Position numbers and translations under genes: made by a program. The notes beneath the pieces were generated by a model. The model was not told where the DNA came from. It saw nothing but the letters and a program-made list of their open reading frames with translations, and did not search any database. 64,000 nt of DNA from CAWDVK01 sp963805715. GTDB lineage: Bacteria > Actinomycetota > Actinomycetes > Streptosporangiales > Streptosporangiaceae. Every line of letters starts with the position of its first letter. Within the stretch, counting starts at the first letter, position 1. The stretch lies in assembly GCA_963805715.1 (NCBI GenBank), contig CAWDVK010000018.1, positions 62,001 through 126,000 of the forward strand, written 5' to 3'. Of the stretch, positions 41,591-49,595 are shown piece after piece.

Positions 41591-42784
41591 TTAGGTCAGG
41601 TGGACGGGGTTGACGATGTCGGCGGCGAGCACGATCAGGGCAATGCCGACCAGCAGCGCGAAGACACCGACGCTGATCGGGATGAGCTTCTGGATATCGG
41701 CCAGGCCAGGATCCGGCCGGCCCCGCAGCCTGGCCAGCCAGGCCCTGACCCGCTCGTAGATCAGCACGGCGATGTGGCCGCCGTCCATGGGCAGCAGCGG
41801 CAGCAGGTTGAACGCGCCGACGAAGATGTTGATCGAGATGATGATCAGCAGCAGCGCCTCGACCGTGAACTGCCAGCCGCCGCCTGCCTGCACGACCTGG
41901 CCCGCGTCGTCGGCAGCGCCGACGATGCTGCTGACATTCCCCGCCGCGGTCTTGGCCCGGTCCTTGGCGAACAGGTCAGGGATCGCGGCCGGCAGCCTGG
42001 AGACCGCCGAGGCGGACTCGCTCAGGATCTGGCCGAACGTGGAGCCCGCGAACGCCACGCCGCTGACCGGGCCGACCCGCTGGAAGACCTTCTCCTCGAT
42101 GCCCAGGTAGGAGCCGCTGCGACCGCTGATGCTGGCCGGAGTCACCGTCAGCGCGACATCCCGGCCGCCGCGCTCGACCACCACCCTGACCGGCAGGCCG
42201 GCGGGCTGCTTCCTGATCGCGGTGCCGAGCTCGGTCCAGTTGCCGACCCGCTGGCCCCCGATGGAAATGATCTTGTCACCGGGCCTGATTCCCGCCACCT
42301 TGGCCGGCGAGGCGGGCTGGCCGGCCGTGCAGGTCAGAGAGCCGCTGTCGAGAGCCTGGACAGTCCTCGGCACGCACGGGTCCACGTTGCCGATCGTCGT
42401 GTTGTTCGTCGCCACGCCGATGCCGACGGCGAGGATGAACAGCAGCACGAAGGCCAGCGCGAAGTGCATGAAGGAGCCGGCCGCCAGCACGATCCCCCGC
42501 TGCCAGCCTGGCTGGTTGCGGAACGAGCGGGGCTCGTCGGCCGGATCCACCTCTTCCATCGTCGTCATCCCGGTGATCCGGACGAATCCGCCGAATGGCA
42601 GGGCCTTGACGCCGTATTCGGTCTCGCCGCGGCGGAACGACCAGAGCGTCTGGCCGAAGCCGACGAAGAACTGCGTGACCTGCATGTGGAATTTCTTCGC
42701 GGTCAGGAAGTGGCCAGCCTCGTGCAGCATGACCGAGACGAGCAGCGCGATGACGAAGATCACCACGCCTATCAGGAAGGCCAT
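41591..42784 (-). CDS. rip1: Site-2 intramembrane metalloprotease (RseP/Rip1, M50)
   Basis: 397 residues. The zinc motif HEAGH is at 21-25 in the first membrane helix, and the third ligand is in the C-terminal FNLLPLLPMDGGHIAVLIYE. A PDZ domain lies between (ASPAKVAGIRPGDKIISIGG). Four membrane helices are expected. These proteases cleave anti-sigma factors and other membrane proteins, controlling envelope stress and lipid metabolism in mycobacteria. The ATG lies 94 bp after the dxr stop. Confidence 0.94.
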   Translation of the reverse strand: MAFLIGVVIFVIALLVSVMLHEAGHFLTAKKFHMQVTQFFVGFGQTLWSFRRGETEYGVKALPFGGFVRITGMTTMEEVDPADEPRSFRNQPGWQRGIVLAAGSFMHFALAFVLLFILAVGIGVATNNTTIGNVDPCVPRTVQALDSGSLTCTAGQPASPAKVAGIRPGDKIISIGGQRVGNWTELGTAIRKQPAGLPVRVVVERGGRDVALTVTPASISGRSGSYLGIEEKVFQRVGPVSGVAFAGSTFGQILSESASAVSRLPAAIPDLFAKDRAKTAAGNVSSIVGAADDAGQVVQAGGGWQFTVEALLLIIISINIFVGAFNLLPLLPMDGGHIAVLIYERVRAWLARLRGRPDPGLADIQKLIPISVGVFALLVGIALIVLAADIVNPVHLT

Positions 42785-42878
42785 CCGGCTGCTCTCTCTC
42801 CCTCGTGCCCTCGGCTCCGTCGCCCGCTGGCTCCCGCCTGCACTGACCCTCGCTCGCGGCCGGCACGGCTTTGCCAGC

Positions 42879-44111
42879 TCAGCGGCGCCGCGCTGCCCCC
42901 GTGCGGGTCAGCCCCCGCGCCCGGCCGCGCGCCCAGCTGTCAGCCTCAAGCACCTGGTCCAGCCCGGTGATGTCGCGGCCTGAGCCGTCATGATCTGAGA
43001 CTACCTGGGCCACCGTATCGACGATTCCAGCAAACGGGATACGCCCCGCCAGGAAGGCGCCGACGCATTCCTCGTTCGCGGCATTGAACACGGCCGGCCC
43101 TGTGCCGCCGGCCGCCCCGGCCGCCCGTGCCAGCGGCACGGCGGGGAAGGCTTCCTCGTCGAGTGGCTCGAATGTCCAGGTATGAGCGTGCGACCAGTCG
43201 ACCGGGCTGGCCGCGCCGGGGACGCGGTCCGGCCAGCCCAGCCCGAGCGAGATCGGGATGCGCATGTCCGGCGGGCTGGCCTGGGCGATCGTGGATCCGT
43301 CGGTGAACTCGACCATCGAGTGCACCACCGACTGGCGGTGCACCACGACCTCGATCCGGTCGAACCCGATGCCGAACAGCAGGTGCGCCTCGATCAGCTC
43401 CAGTCCCTTGTTGACCAGGCTGGCCGAGTTGACGGTAATGACCGGGCCCATCTGCCAGGTGGGATGCGCCAGCGCCTCGGCCGGGGTGACATGCTCGAAG
43501 CTCGGCTCGGCTGCGATGCAGGAACGGGCCGCCGCTGGCGGTGATGACCAGGCGCCTGACCTCGCCAGCGTCGCCGCCGCGCAGGCACTGCGCGATGGCC
43601 GAGTGCTCGGAGTCCACCGGCACGATCTGGCCCGGCTTGGCCCGGCCTGCCACCAGCTGGCCGCCCATGATCAGCGACTCCTTGTTGGCGAGCGCCAGGG
43701 TGCTGCCCGCATCGATGGCGGCCAGGGTCGCGGCGAGCCCGACCGCGCCGGTTACCGCGTTGAGCACGACGTCGCAGGGCCGGCCAGCTCGGCCACCGCG
43801 TCCGGCCCGGCCAGCACCTCCGGCAGCTTCAGCGCCCGGCCCGCGGCGGCGGCACGGGACCGCAGCGCACGGTCCAGCTCGGGCGCGGCCGCCGCACTGG
43901 CGACCGCGACGGCCGCCGCCCCGAACTCCAGCGCCTGGCTGGCCAGCAGGTCGGGATTCCCGCCGCCGGCGGCCAGGCCGGCGATGCGGAAACGGCCGGG
44001 ATTGCGCCGGACGATATCGGCGGCCTGGGTGCCGATGGACCCGGTCGAACCGAGCAGGATGATCTCGCGAAGTGACGGCGCAGACGGCTCCATGCCGGTA
44101 TTGTCCCTCAC
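42879..44111 (-). CDS. dxr: 1-deoxy-D-xylulose-5-phosphate reductoisomerase, broken by two frameshifts
   Basis: First committed enzyme of the MEP pathway. Three phases cover one protein. The NADPH domain (IILLGSTGSIGTQAADIVRR, to VAELAG) runs to about 43785. The catalytic part (CDVVLNAVTGAVGLAATLAA, then LALANKESLIMGGQLVAGRA, then VPVDSEHSAIAQCLRGGDAG to TASGGPF) runs in a second phase to about 43525. A third phase (EHVTPAEALAHPTWQMGPVI, then SASLVNKGLELIEAHLLFGI, then GPAVFNAANEECVGAFLAGR) runs to the stop at 42879. Catalytic and metal residues (NKES, VDSEHSA, NAANEE) are all intact. Since ispG and the pathway are kept, sequencing indels near 43785 and 43520 are the likely cause. Confidence 0.9.
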
Positions 44112-44150
44112 CGGCTTGCGGTCCTGGCATGCCAGGCACCGTGTGGCGCG

Positions 44151-44156
44151 TAGCTT
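44151..44156 (+). promoter_or_regulatory. -10 box TAGCTT of the DAHP synthase gene
   Basis: Exactly 6 nt (ATGACG) before GTG 44163. This is the argument for GTG 44163, rather than ATG 44157, as the leaderless start. Confidence 0.5.
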
Positions 44157-45602
44157 ATGACGGTGAACCTTGAGAGCCTGCCGCCGGCCGCGATGCCGCC
44201 TCGGGCGGCCGGACGGCCCGAGCCGGCGGCGCCAGCGGCCGGACAGCCCGAGCCGGCGGCGCCGGACGTGACCGCTGCGCCGGAGGCGGCGGCGCAGCGC
44301 CAGCTCCCTGCCGGGCAGCAGCCGGACTGGCCCGATTCCGGCCGGCTGCGCGAGGTGACGGCCGAGCTGGCCAGCCTGCCGCCGCTGGTCTTCGCCGGCG
44401 AGTGCGACCAGCTCCGCGAGCGGCTGGCGGCAGTCAGCCGCGGCGAGGCGCTCGTGCTCCAGGGCGGGGACTGCGCGGAGACGTTCGCCGGGGCCACCGC
44501 CGACGGGGTGCGGGCCAAGCTGCAGACGCTGCTCCAGATGGCCGTCGTGCTGACGTATGCGGCCAGCATTCCCATTGTCAAGATCGGCCGGATGGCCGGC
44601 CAGTTCGCCAAGCCGCGGTCACAGCCGGGCGAGCTGCGCGACGGCGTGGAACTGCCCGCCTATCGCGGTGACGCCGTCAACGGCCTGGAGTTCACCGCGC
44701 AGGCGCGAACGCCCGATCCGGCCCGGCTGCTGCGCGCCTATCACTGCTCGGCAGTGACGCTGAATCTCTGCCGGGCCTTCACCACCGGCGGCTACGCCGA
44801 CCTGCACCAGGTGCACGCCTGGAATCAGGACTTCGTCGCCCGGAGCCCGGCCGGCCAGCGGTACGAGCGGCTGGCCGCGGAGATCGATCGCGCCCTGGCC
44901 TTCATGCGAGCGTGCGGGACCGACCCGGACGAGTTGCGTTCTGTCGAGTTCTACTCGAGCCACGAGGCGCTGCTTCTTCCCTACGAGCAGGCGCTGACCA
45001 GGCAAGACTCACGTACCGGGCGGCTGTACGACACCTCGGCTCATTTCCTGTGGGTCGGCGAGCGCACTCGCGGGCTGGACGGGGCGCACGTCGACTTCGC
45101 CAGCCGCATCAGCAACCCGCTGGGCGTGAAGCTGGGCCCGGATAGCGCCCCGGCCGACGTGCTCGCCCTGGCCGAGCGGCTCAGCCCGGACCGGCAGCCC
45201 GGCCGGCTGACCCTGATCACCCGGATGGGCGCGGCCCGGATCCGGACGGCGCTCCCGCCGCTGGTCCGCGCCGTCGCCGACGCCGGGATCCCGGTGGCAT
45301 GGGTGTGCGATCCCATGCACGGCAATACCTTCGAGGCCCCGAGCGGCCACAAGACGCGCCGTTTCGATGACGTGCTGGCCGAGGTGCTCGGCTTCTTCGA
45401 GGTGCACCGCGAGCTCGGCACTCATCCCGGCGGCATCCACATCGAGTTCACCGGCGACAACGTGACCGAGTGCGTCGGCGGCAGCCACGATCTGGTGGCC
45501 GGCGACCTGCCGTCCCGTTATGAGACCGCGTGCGACCCCCGCCTCAACCGCAGCCAGGCGCTCGACCTGGCCTTCCTGGTGGCGGAAACCTACCGCCGCT
45601 GA
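44157..45602 (+). CDS. Class II 3-deoxy-7-phosphoheptulonate (DAHP) synthase
   Basis: 481 residues from ATG 44157, or 479 if the leaderless GTG 44163 is used. First step of the shikimate pathway. Class II marks: ALVLQGGDCAETFAGATADG, then IPIVKIGRMAGQFAKPRSQP, then SHEALLLPYEQALTRQDSRT, then CDPMHGNTFEAPSGHKTRRF and HIEFTGDNVTECVGG. Metal and PEP ligands (Cys in GGDCAE, His in DPMHGN, Glu in HIEFTG) are visible. The first ~60 residues carry an extra Ala/Pro/Glu repeat (RPEPAAPAAGQPEPAAPD) outside the fold. Confidence 0.95.
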   Translation: MTVNLESLPPAAMPPRAAGRPEPAAPAAGQPEPAAPDVTAAPEAAAQRQLPAGQQPDWPDSGRLREVTAELASLPPLVFAGECDQLRERLAAVSRGEALVLQGGDCAETFAGATADGVRAKLQTLLQMAVVLTYAASIPIVKIGRMAGQFAKPRSQPGELRDGVELPAYRGDAVNGLEFTAQARTPDPARLLRAYHCSAVTLNLCRAFTTGGYADLHQVHAWNQDFVARSPAGQRYERLAAEIDRALAFMRACGTDPDELRSVEFYSSHEALLLPYEQALTRQDSRTGRLYDTSAHFLWVGERTRGLDGAHVDFASRISNPLGVKLGPDSAPADVLALAERLSPDRQPGRLTLITRMGAARIRTALPPLVRAVADAGIPVAWVCDPMHGNTFEAPSGHKTRRFDDVLAEVLGFFEVHRELGTHPGGIHIEFTGDNVTECVGGSHDLVAGDLPSRYETACDPRLNRSQALDLAFLVAETYRR

Positions 45603-45631
45603 CCCGCCCCGCTCCCGATCCTCCATCCAGG

Positions 45632-45715
45632 TCTTCCGGGATCCGGGGCGGCAAGATCCTGCTCTTCCGCGATTACTTCAACCCGGCCGGCCTCGCGGAA
45701 GTGCCCAGCGGCTGA
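45632..45715 (+). pseudogene. C-terminal scrap of a SnoaL/NTF2-like protein
   Basis: The 27 residues before the TGA at 45713 read IRGGKILLFRDYFNPAGLAE and a short tail. The pattern xRxGKIxxxRDYFNPxGLAE is the usual end of SnoaL-like (PhzA/B-type) small proteins. Nothing upstream in frame fits; the DAHP synthase ends 29 bp before. A decayed remnant is inferred. Confidence 0.45.
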
Positions 45716-45777
45716 GCCGGGCCGGCGACGTCGCTCACGGTCGTCTGCCCCGAGGGTCGCTCACGGTCGTTCGCTGG

Positions 45778-47043
45778 CTAGCTGGCCGGCTCCCAGTCCG
45801 GGCGCAGCGGCATGCCGGACTGGCCCTGCGGGCCCAGCTTCACCCCGAGCACCTGGTGCAGCTGCACCACGTTCCGCTCGAAACCGAGTCGCGAGCCCGC
45901 CATGTACAGCCGCCACACCCGGGCCGTGCCGTCGCCCACTTCCCTGACCGCCTCGTCCCAGTGCGCGTCGAGGTTGGCGCACCAGCCGGCCAGCGTCCTG
46001 GCGTAGTGCTCGCGCAGGTTCTCCTCGTGCCGGATCTCGAAGCCCGCGTCGTTCATCAGCGAGATCAGGTGGCCGGGGCCTTCCAGCTCGCCGTCGGGGA
46101 ACACGTACCGGTAGATGAACCCGTCGGTGACCCGGGCCGGGCCGCGGTTATCCGGACGGGTGATGCAGTGGTTGAGCAGCCGGCCCTCCGGCCGCAGCTT
46201 CGCCTGCAGGAAGCCGAAGTAGCCGGGCAGCTGGGCCTTGCCGATGTGCTCGGTCAGGCCGATCGAGCTCACCGCGTCGAAATCGGTCTCGGCCACGTCC
46301 CGGTAGTCCAGGTGCCGGACCTCGGCGAGATCGGCCAGCCCGGCTTCCTTGATGGCCCGCTGCGCCCAGCTGGCCTGCTCCGCGGACAGCGTCACCCCGA
46401 GCGCCCGCACCCCGTACTGACGGGCGGCGTGCATGACCATGCCGCCCCAGCCGCATCCAACGTCCAGCAGCCGCATGCCAGGCTTGAGCGCCAGCTTGCG
46501 GGCGACCAGGTCGAACTTGTTGTACTGGGCCTCCTCCAGGGTCGCGTCGGCGCGCGGGTAGCAGGCGCAGGTATAGGCCATGGATGGCCCGAGCACCCAC
46601 TCATAGAAGGTGTTGGACACGTCGTAGTGATGCGAGATCGCGCTGGCGTCGCGCTGCTTGGAGTGCCGCCGGCCGGACAGCCAGCGCCGGTTGACGCGGA
46701 CCTCCTGCGGCGGCGGCGGGATCCGCGGCACCAGCAGCCGGGGGCCGCCCAGCTCGCTCAGCAGCCGGAACTTGGCCGGCAGGTCCATCTCCACCTGCTG
46801 CGCGCTGGCCATCCGGGCCAGCGCGGTGTACATGTCACCGTCCACGTCCAGGTGGCCGGATACGTACGCGCGGGCCAGGCCGAGCGCGCCCGGCGCCTGC
46901 GCCAGGTACGCCACGGCGGTCGGGGACTTCACCGTGATCTTGACCGGGGAGCTCGATGTCCCGGCTGTGCTCCCGTCATAGGCGTGGAACTCCACCGGGG
47001 CAGCCGGGCCGGCGACCCGCTCGAACACCTCCGCAAGCGCCAT
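45778..47043 (-). CDS. Cyclopropane-synthase-family fatty-acid methyltransferase (tuberculostearate type)
   Basis: 421 residues. SAM-binding motif LLDVGCGWGGMVMHAARQYG; other family marks are HYDVSNTFYEWVLGPSMAYT, CACYPRADATLEEAQYNKFD and DFDAVSSIGLTEHIGKAQLP. It is placed 13 bp after an FAD oxidoreductase on the same strand. That pair is the Rv0447c/Rv0449c-like, TmsB/TmsA-like unit. It methylates C10 of oleoyl phospholipid to a 10-methylene intermediate, which the FAD enzyme reduces to 10-methylstearate (tuberculostearic acid). No separate tmsC is visible. The role follows from family and context. Confidence 0.88.
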   Translation of the reverse strand: MALAEVFERVAGPAAPVEFHAYDGSTAGTSSSPVKITVKSPTAVAYLAQAPGALGLARAYVSGHLDVDGDMYTALARMASAQQVEMDLPAKFRLLSELGGPRLLVPRIPPPPQEVRVNRRWLSGRRHSKQRDASAISHHYDVSNTFYEWVLGPSMAYTCACYPRADATLEEAQYNKFDLVARKLALKPGMRLLDVGCGWGGMVMHAARQYGVRALGVTLSAEQASWAQRAIKEAGLADLAEVRHLDYRDVAETDFDAVSSIGLTEHIGKAQLPGYFGFLQAKLRPEGRLLNHCITRPDNRGPARVTDGFIYRYVFPDGELEGPGHLISLMNDAGFEIRHEENLREHYARTLAGWCANLDAHWDEAVREVGDGTARVWRLYMAGSRLGFERNVVQLHQVLGVKLGPQGQSGMPLRPDWEPAS

Positions 47044-47056
47044 GTCTGCTACTCCT

Positions 47057-48448
47057 CTACAGCCCGCGAACGCACTTGTCGTACAGGTTGGCTAGCCGGT
47101 TATTAGGGTCATAATGACCCTTGAGCTCTTCGTATTCCGTTCCGTTGTATCGGTCCCAGAACTCCTCAGCAGGGTAGAACGATGTGGAGTAGAGGCCTTT
47201 GTGCCCGCCGAGCTCGGTGACCTTGTCCTCTATCTGCCGGTTGTAGTAACCGTCGGACGCGCCGGGCGGCAGCGCGACGGTCCCCCAGAAGCCGAAGTTC
47301 ACGTAGACCTGGCCCGGCCGCATCGGGTACAGCGGCCAGGTCTGCTCGCCGCGCAGCCGCAGCGGGCACATCCACACCGGACTCATGCCCACGCGGCCGG
47401 CGAAGAACCGGAGGAACTCGGCGCCGCGCTCGACCGGAATCTCCACGTCCTGGATGACGTCCTCGCTGGCGGGGGCGCCACGGCGGGCATTCAGCGTGCC
47501 GCTCAGGTGGTGCCGGCGATCGAATGCCACCAGCTTGCGGTAGACGTCCGAGCGGCGGTAGCGCCGCGGCCAGGCCCGGCGGATCAGCGGGCGCTGCACC
47601 CCGAACGGCCGGGAGCACCAGAACCAGTCGGTGTCCCACCGCCACAGGTAGTCCCTGATGGTCAGGAAGTCCTCTCTCGGGCCGCGGATGGACTGGTAGT
47701 AGATCCGCTCCCTGGTGTAGTCACTGCGCCATGGCGCGACGTCGCTGAACATGCCGACCGTCAGGTACATCTCATCCAGGCCGAACACAGTGCCGTCGAC
47801 GAAGTCGGCCCGGTGCCCCTGGTAGCTGCCTTCCCGCCCGATCTGCGCGATGGCATCCATGCACTCTTCCGGCGTCCCGAAACGGAAATGCCGCAGGTGC
47901 ACGAACGGCGCCACCGGCTCCAGCTCGATGGTGAGCGACAGGGCGTAGCCCAGCGTGCCGTAGGAGTTGGGAAAGCCCCGGTAGAGCGCGTCATGCTCAT
48001 TGCCGCTGGCCGCGGTGACGACCCGGCCGCTGCCGGTCAGGATCTCCATCTCGATGACCGACTCGTGCGGCATGCCGTTGCGCAGCGAGCTGGACTCGAT
48101 GCCCAAGCCGCTGACGGCGCCGCCCAGCGTGATGGTCTTGAGCTGCGGGACGACCAGGGGCATCAGCCCGTGGGCGAGGGTGGCGTCGGCCAGGTCCTCG
48201 TACGTGGTCATGCCGCCGACGATCGCCGTCCTGGAGCGCGGGTCCACCCGCAGGACGTGCCCGAACGCGGACACGTCCAGCGCCGGGCCCGCGGCCGCGT
48301 CCCGGAACCTGAACAGGTTCGACGTCCGCTTCGCCAGCCGGACGCCGCGACCCGGCGGCATCAGCGCGTAGGCGCCCTCCAGCCGCGCCACGGCCGCGCG
48401 ATGCGCGCTCAGCGCCGGATCCTGAGCCCGATCGGTGACTTCGGTCAC
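47057..48448 (-). CDS. FAD-binding oxidoreductase, 10-methylene fatty-acid reductase type
   Basis: 463 residues from GTG 48448; the longer ATG frame (48511) adds an unlike N-terminus and overlaps the divergent gene. The p-cresol-methylhydroxylase-type FAD domain shows VDPRSRTAIVGGMTTYEDLA, then LTITLGG-like LKTITLGGAVSGLGIESSSL, then MPHESVIEMEILTGSGRVVT. A long C-terminal domain includes NFGFWGTVALPPGASDGYYN. It belongs to the DHCR24/Rv0449c-like family and is paired with the methyltransferase at 45778. Together they should make branched tuberculostearic acid for the membrane. Confidence 0.88.
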   Translation of the reverse strand: MTEVTDRAQDPALSAHRAAVARLEGAYALMPPGRGVRLAKRTSNLFRFRDAAAGPALDVSAFGHVLRVDPRSRTAIVGGMTTYEDLADATLAHGLMPLVVPQLKTITLGGAVSGLGIESSSLRNGMPHESVIEMEILTGSGRVVTAASGNEHDALYRGFPNSYGTLGYALSLTIELEPVAPFVHLRHFRFGTPEECMDAIAQIGREGSYQGHRADFVDGTVFGLDEMYLTVGMFSDVAPWRSDYTRERIYYQSIRGPREDFLTIRDYLWRWDTDWFWCSRPFGVQRPLIRRAWPRRYRRSDVYRKLVAFDRRHHLSGTLNARRGAPASEDVIQDVEIPVERGAEFLRFFAGRVGMSPVWMCPLRLRGEQTWPLYPMRPGQVYVNFGFWGTVALPPGASDGYYNRQIEDKVTELGGHKGLYSTSFYPAEEFWDRYNGTEYEELKGHYDPNNRLANLYDKCVRGL

Positions 48449-48509
48449 ACCTGCTCCTTCTGCTGGCCACGAACTCCGGCTCGCCGCACAATGCCCGTAG
48501 GAGGACATC

Positions 48510-49268
48510 ATGGGCAGGCTCTACCCGGAGCTGGACGAACGGCTCACGAAGTTTATCGTCGCGCAGCCGGTCTTCTTCGTGGCCACCGCCCCATGCCTCA
48601 CGGAATCGGGCGACGGCGGCCACGTCAACGTCTCCCCCAAGGGCTACCGCGACACCTTCGCGATTCTCGGCCCGCGCTCCGTCGCCTACCTCGACCTGAC
48701 CGGCAGCGGCGCGGAGACGATCGCGCACCTGCGCCAGAACGGCCGGATCACGATCATGTTCTGCTCGTTCGATTCTGCCCCCAGGATAGTGCGGCTGTAT
48801 GGCACCGGCCGGGTCGTGCTGCCGGGCGAAGGCGACTGGGCGGTGCTGGCCGGCCGCTTCGCCGGCCACGCCGAGCGCGGCACCAATCCCGCGAGCCGGC
48901 GCGCGATCATCGTCGTGGAACTCGACCGGATCGCCGACTCCTGCGGCTACGCGGTCCCGGTCATGGAGCTGAAGCAGGAGCGCGATGTGCTGATCAGGTC
49001 GGACGAGCGCAAGACCGCCGAGCAGCTCGCCGCTTACCGGGTGCAGAAGAACACCGTCAGCATCGACGGCCTGCCCGCCCTCGACGACGATCTCGGAAAG
49101 CCCGGCGATCCAGGCGATCTGAGCGACCTCGGCGACCTCGGCGACCTCGCCGCGCCCCCGCTGATACGCCCGTGCCGGCCCGGTCCGCGGCCGGTCAGTG
49201 AGCTCCCAGCCGGGGCGCGGTGCCATCCGTCCGCGGCCGGCCCGCCCCGGCGGGCTCGGCTTGCCTGA
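48510..49268 (+). CDS. Pyridoxamine 5'-phosphate oxidase-family (FMN/F420-binding split barrel) protein
   Basis: 252 residues. GTAGGAGG lies 6 nt before the ATG. Residues 1-175 are the split-barrel fold: LTKFIVAQPVFFVATAPCLT, then GHVNVSPKGYRDTFAILGPR, then SVAYLDLTGSGAETIAHLRQ, and RIVRLYGTGRVVLPG. NVSPKG and SGAETIAHL are typical for FMN- or F420-binding members. From about residue 195 the protein runs into a GD-L repeat and a Pro/Arg-rich tail that looks like read-on into non-family sequence. The substrate is unknown. It is divergent from the FAD oxidoreductase. Confidence 0.85.
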   Translation: MGRLYPELDERLTKFIVAQPVFFVATAPCLTESGDGGHVNVSPKGYRDTFAILGPRSVAYLDLTGSGAETIAHLRQNGRITIMFCSFDSAPRIVRLYGTGRVVLPGEGDWAVLAGRFAGHAERGTNPASRRAIIVVELDRIADSCGYAVPVMELKQERDVLIRSDERKTAEQLAAYRVQKNTVSIDGLPALDDDLGKPGDPGDLSDLGDLGDLAAPPLIRPCRPGPRPVSELPAGARCHPSAAGPPRRARLA

Positions 49269-49399
49269 GCAGCAGTGTGGGAGCGTATCTGCCGTCGCTC
49301 TTTGAGCAGCAGGCACGCATCCACGTCGTTGCCGACGCAGGCCCGGGCCAGGCGGAGCGCCGGGGACACGGGCCAAACCCTGCCCGGGGGGCTGAGCCT

Positions 49400-49529
49400 G
49401 GCCGATCCGGCAGTGGCCGATCCGGCAGTGGCCGATCCGGCAGTGGCCGATCCGGCAGCCTGGCCGATCCGGCAGCCTGGCCGATCCGGCAGCCTGGCCG
49501 ATCCGGCAGCCTGGCCGATCCGGCAGCCT
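49400..49529. repeat. Eight-copy GGCCGATCCGGCAG array
   Basis: Copies 1-4 are spaced every 15 bp (unit plus T) and copies 4-8 every 17 bp (unit plus CCT). The switch in period within one array is clear. It lies in the 327-bp gap between the PNPOx-like and racemase-like genes, ending 55 bp before the racemase -10 box. The rest of the gap holds no gene I can support. Confidence 0.9.
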
Positions 49530-49583
49530 GCCCGGCCGGGCGGCTGGGCGCGCGTCCCGCGACGCTGCAGCGTGCGGCTCTCG

Positions 49584-49589
49584 TAGAGT
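49584..49589 (+). promoter_or_regulatory. -10 box TAGAGT of the racemase-like gene
   Basis: 6-nt spacer (TAGCTG) to GTG 49596; leaderless. Confidence 0.6.
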
Positions 49590-49595
49590 TAGCTG

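Noticed and set aside
49400..49529. CRISPR array
   Set aside because: The repeat unit is only 14 bp and the spacers are 1-3 bp; no variable spacers and no cas genes.
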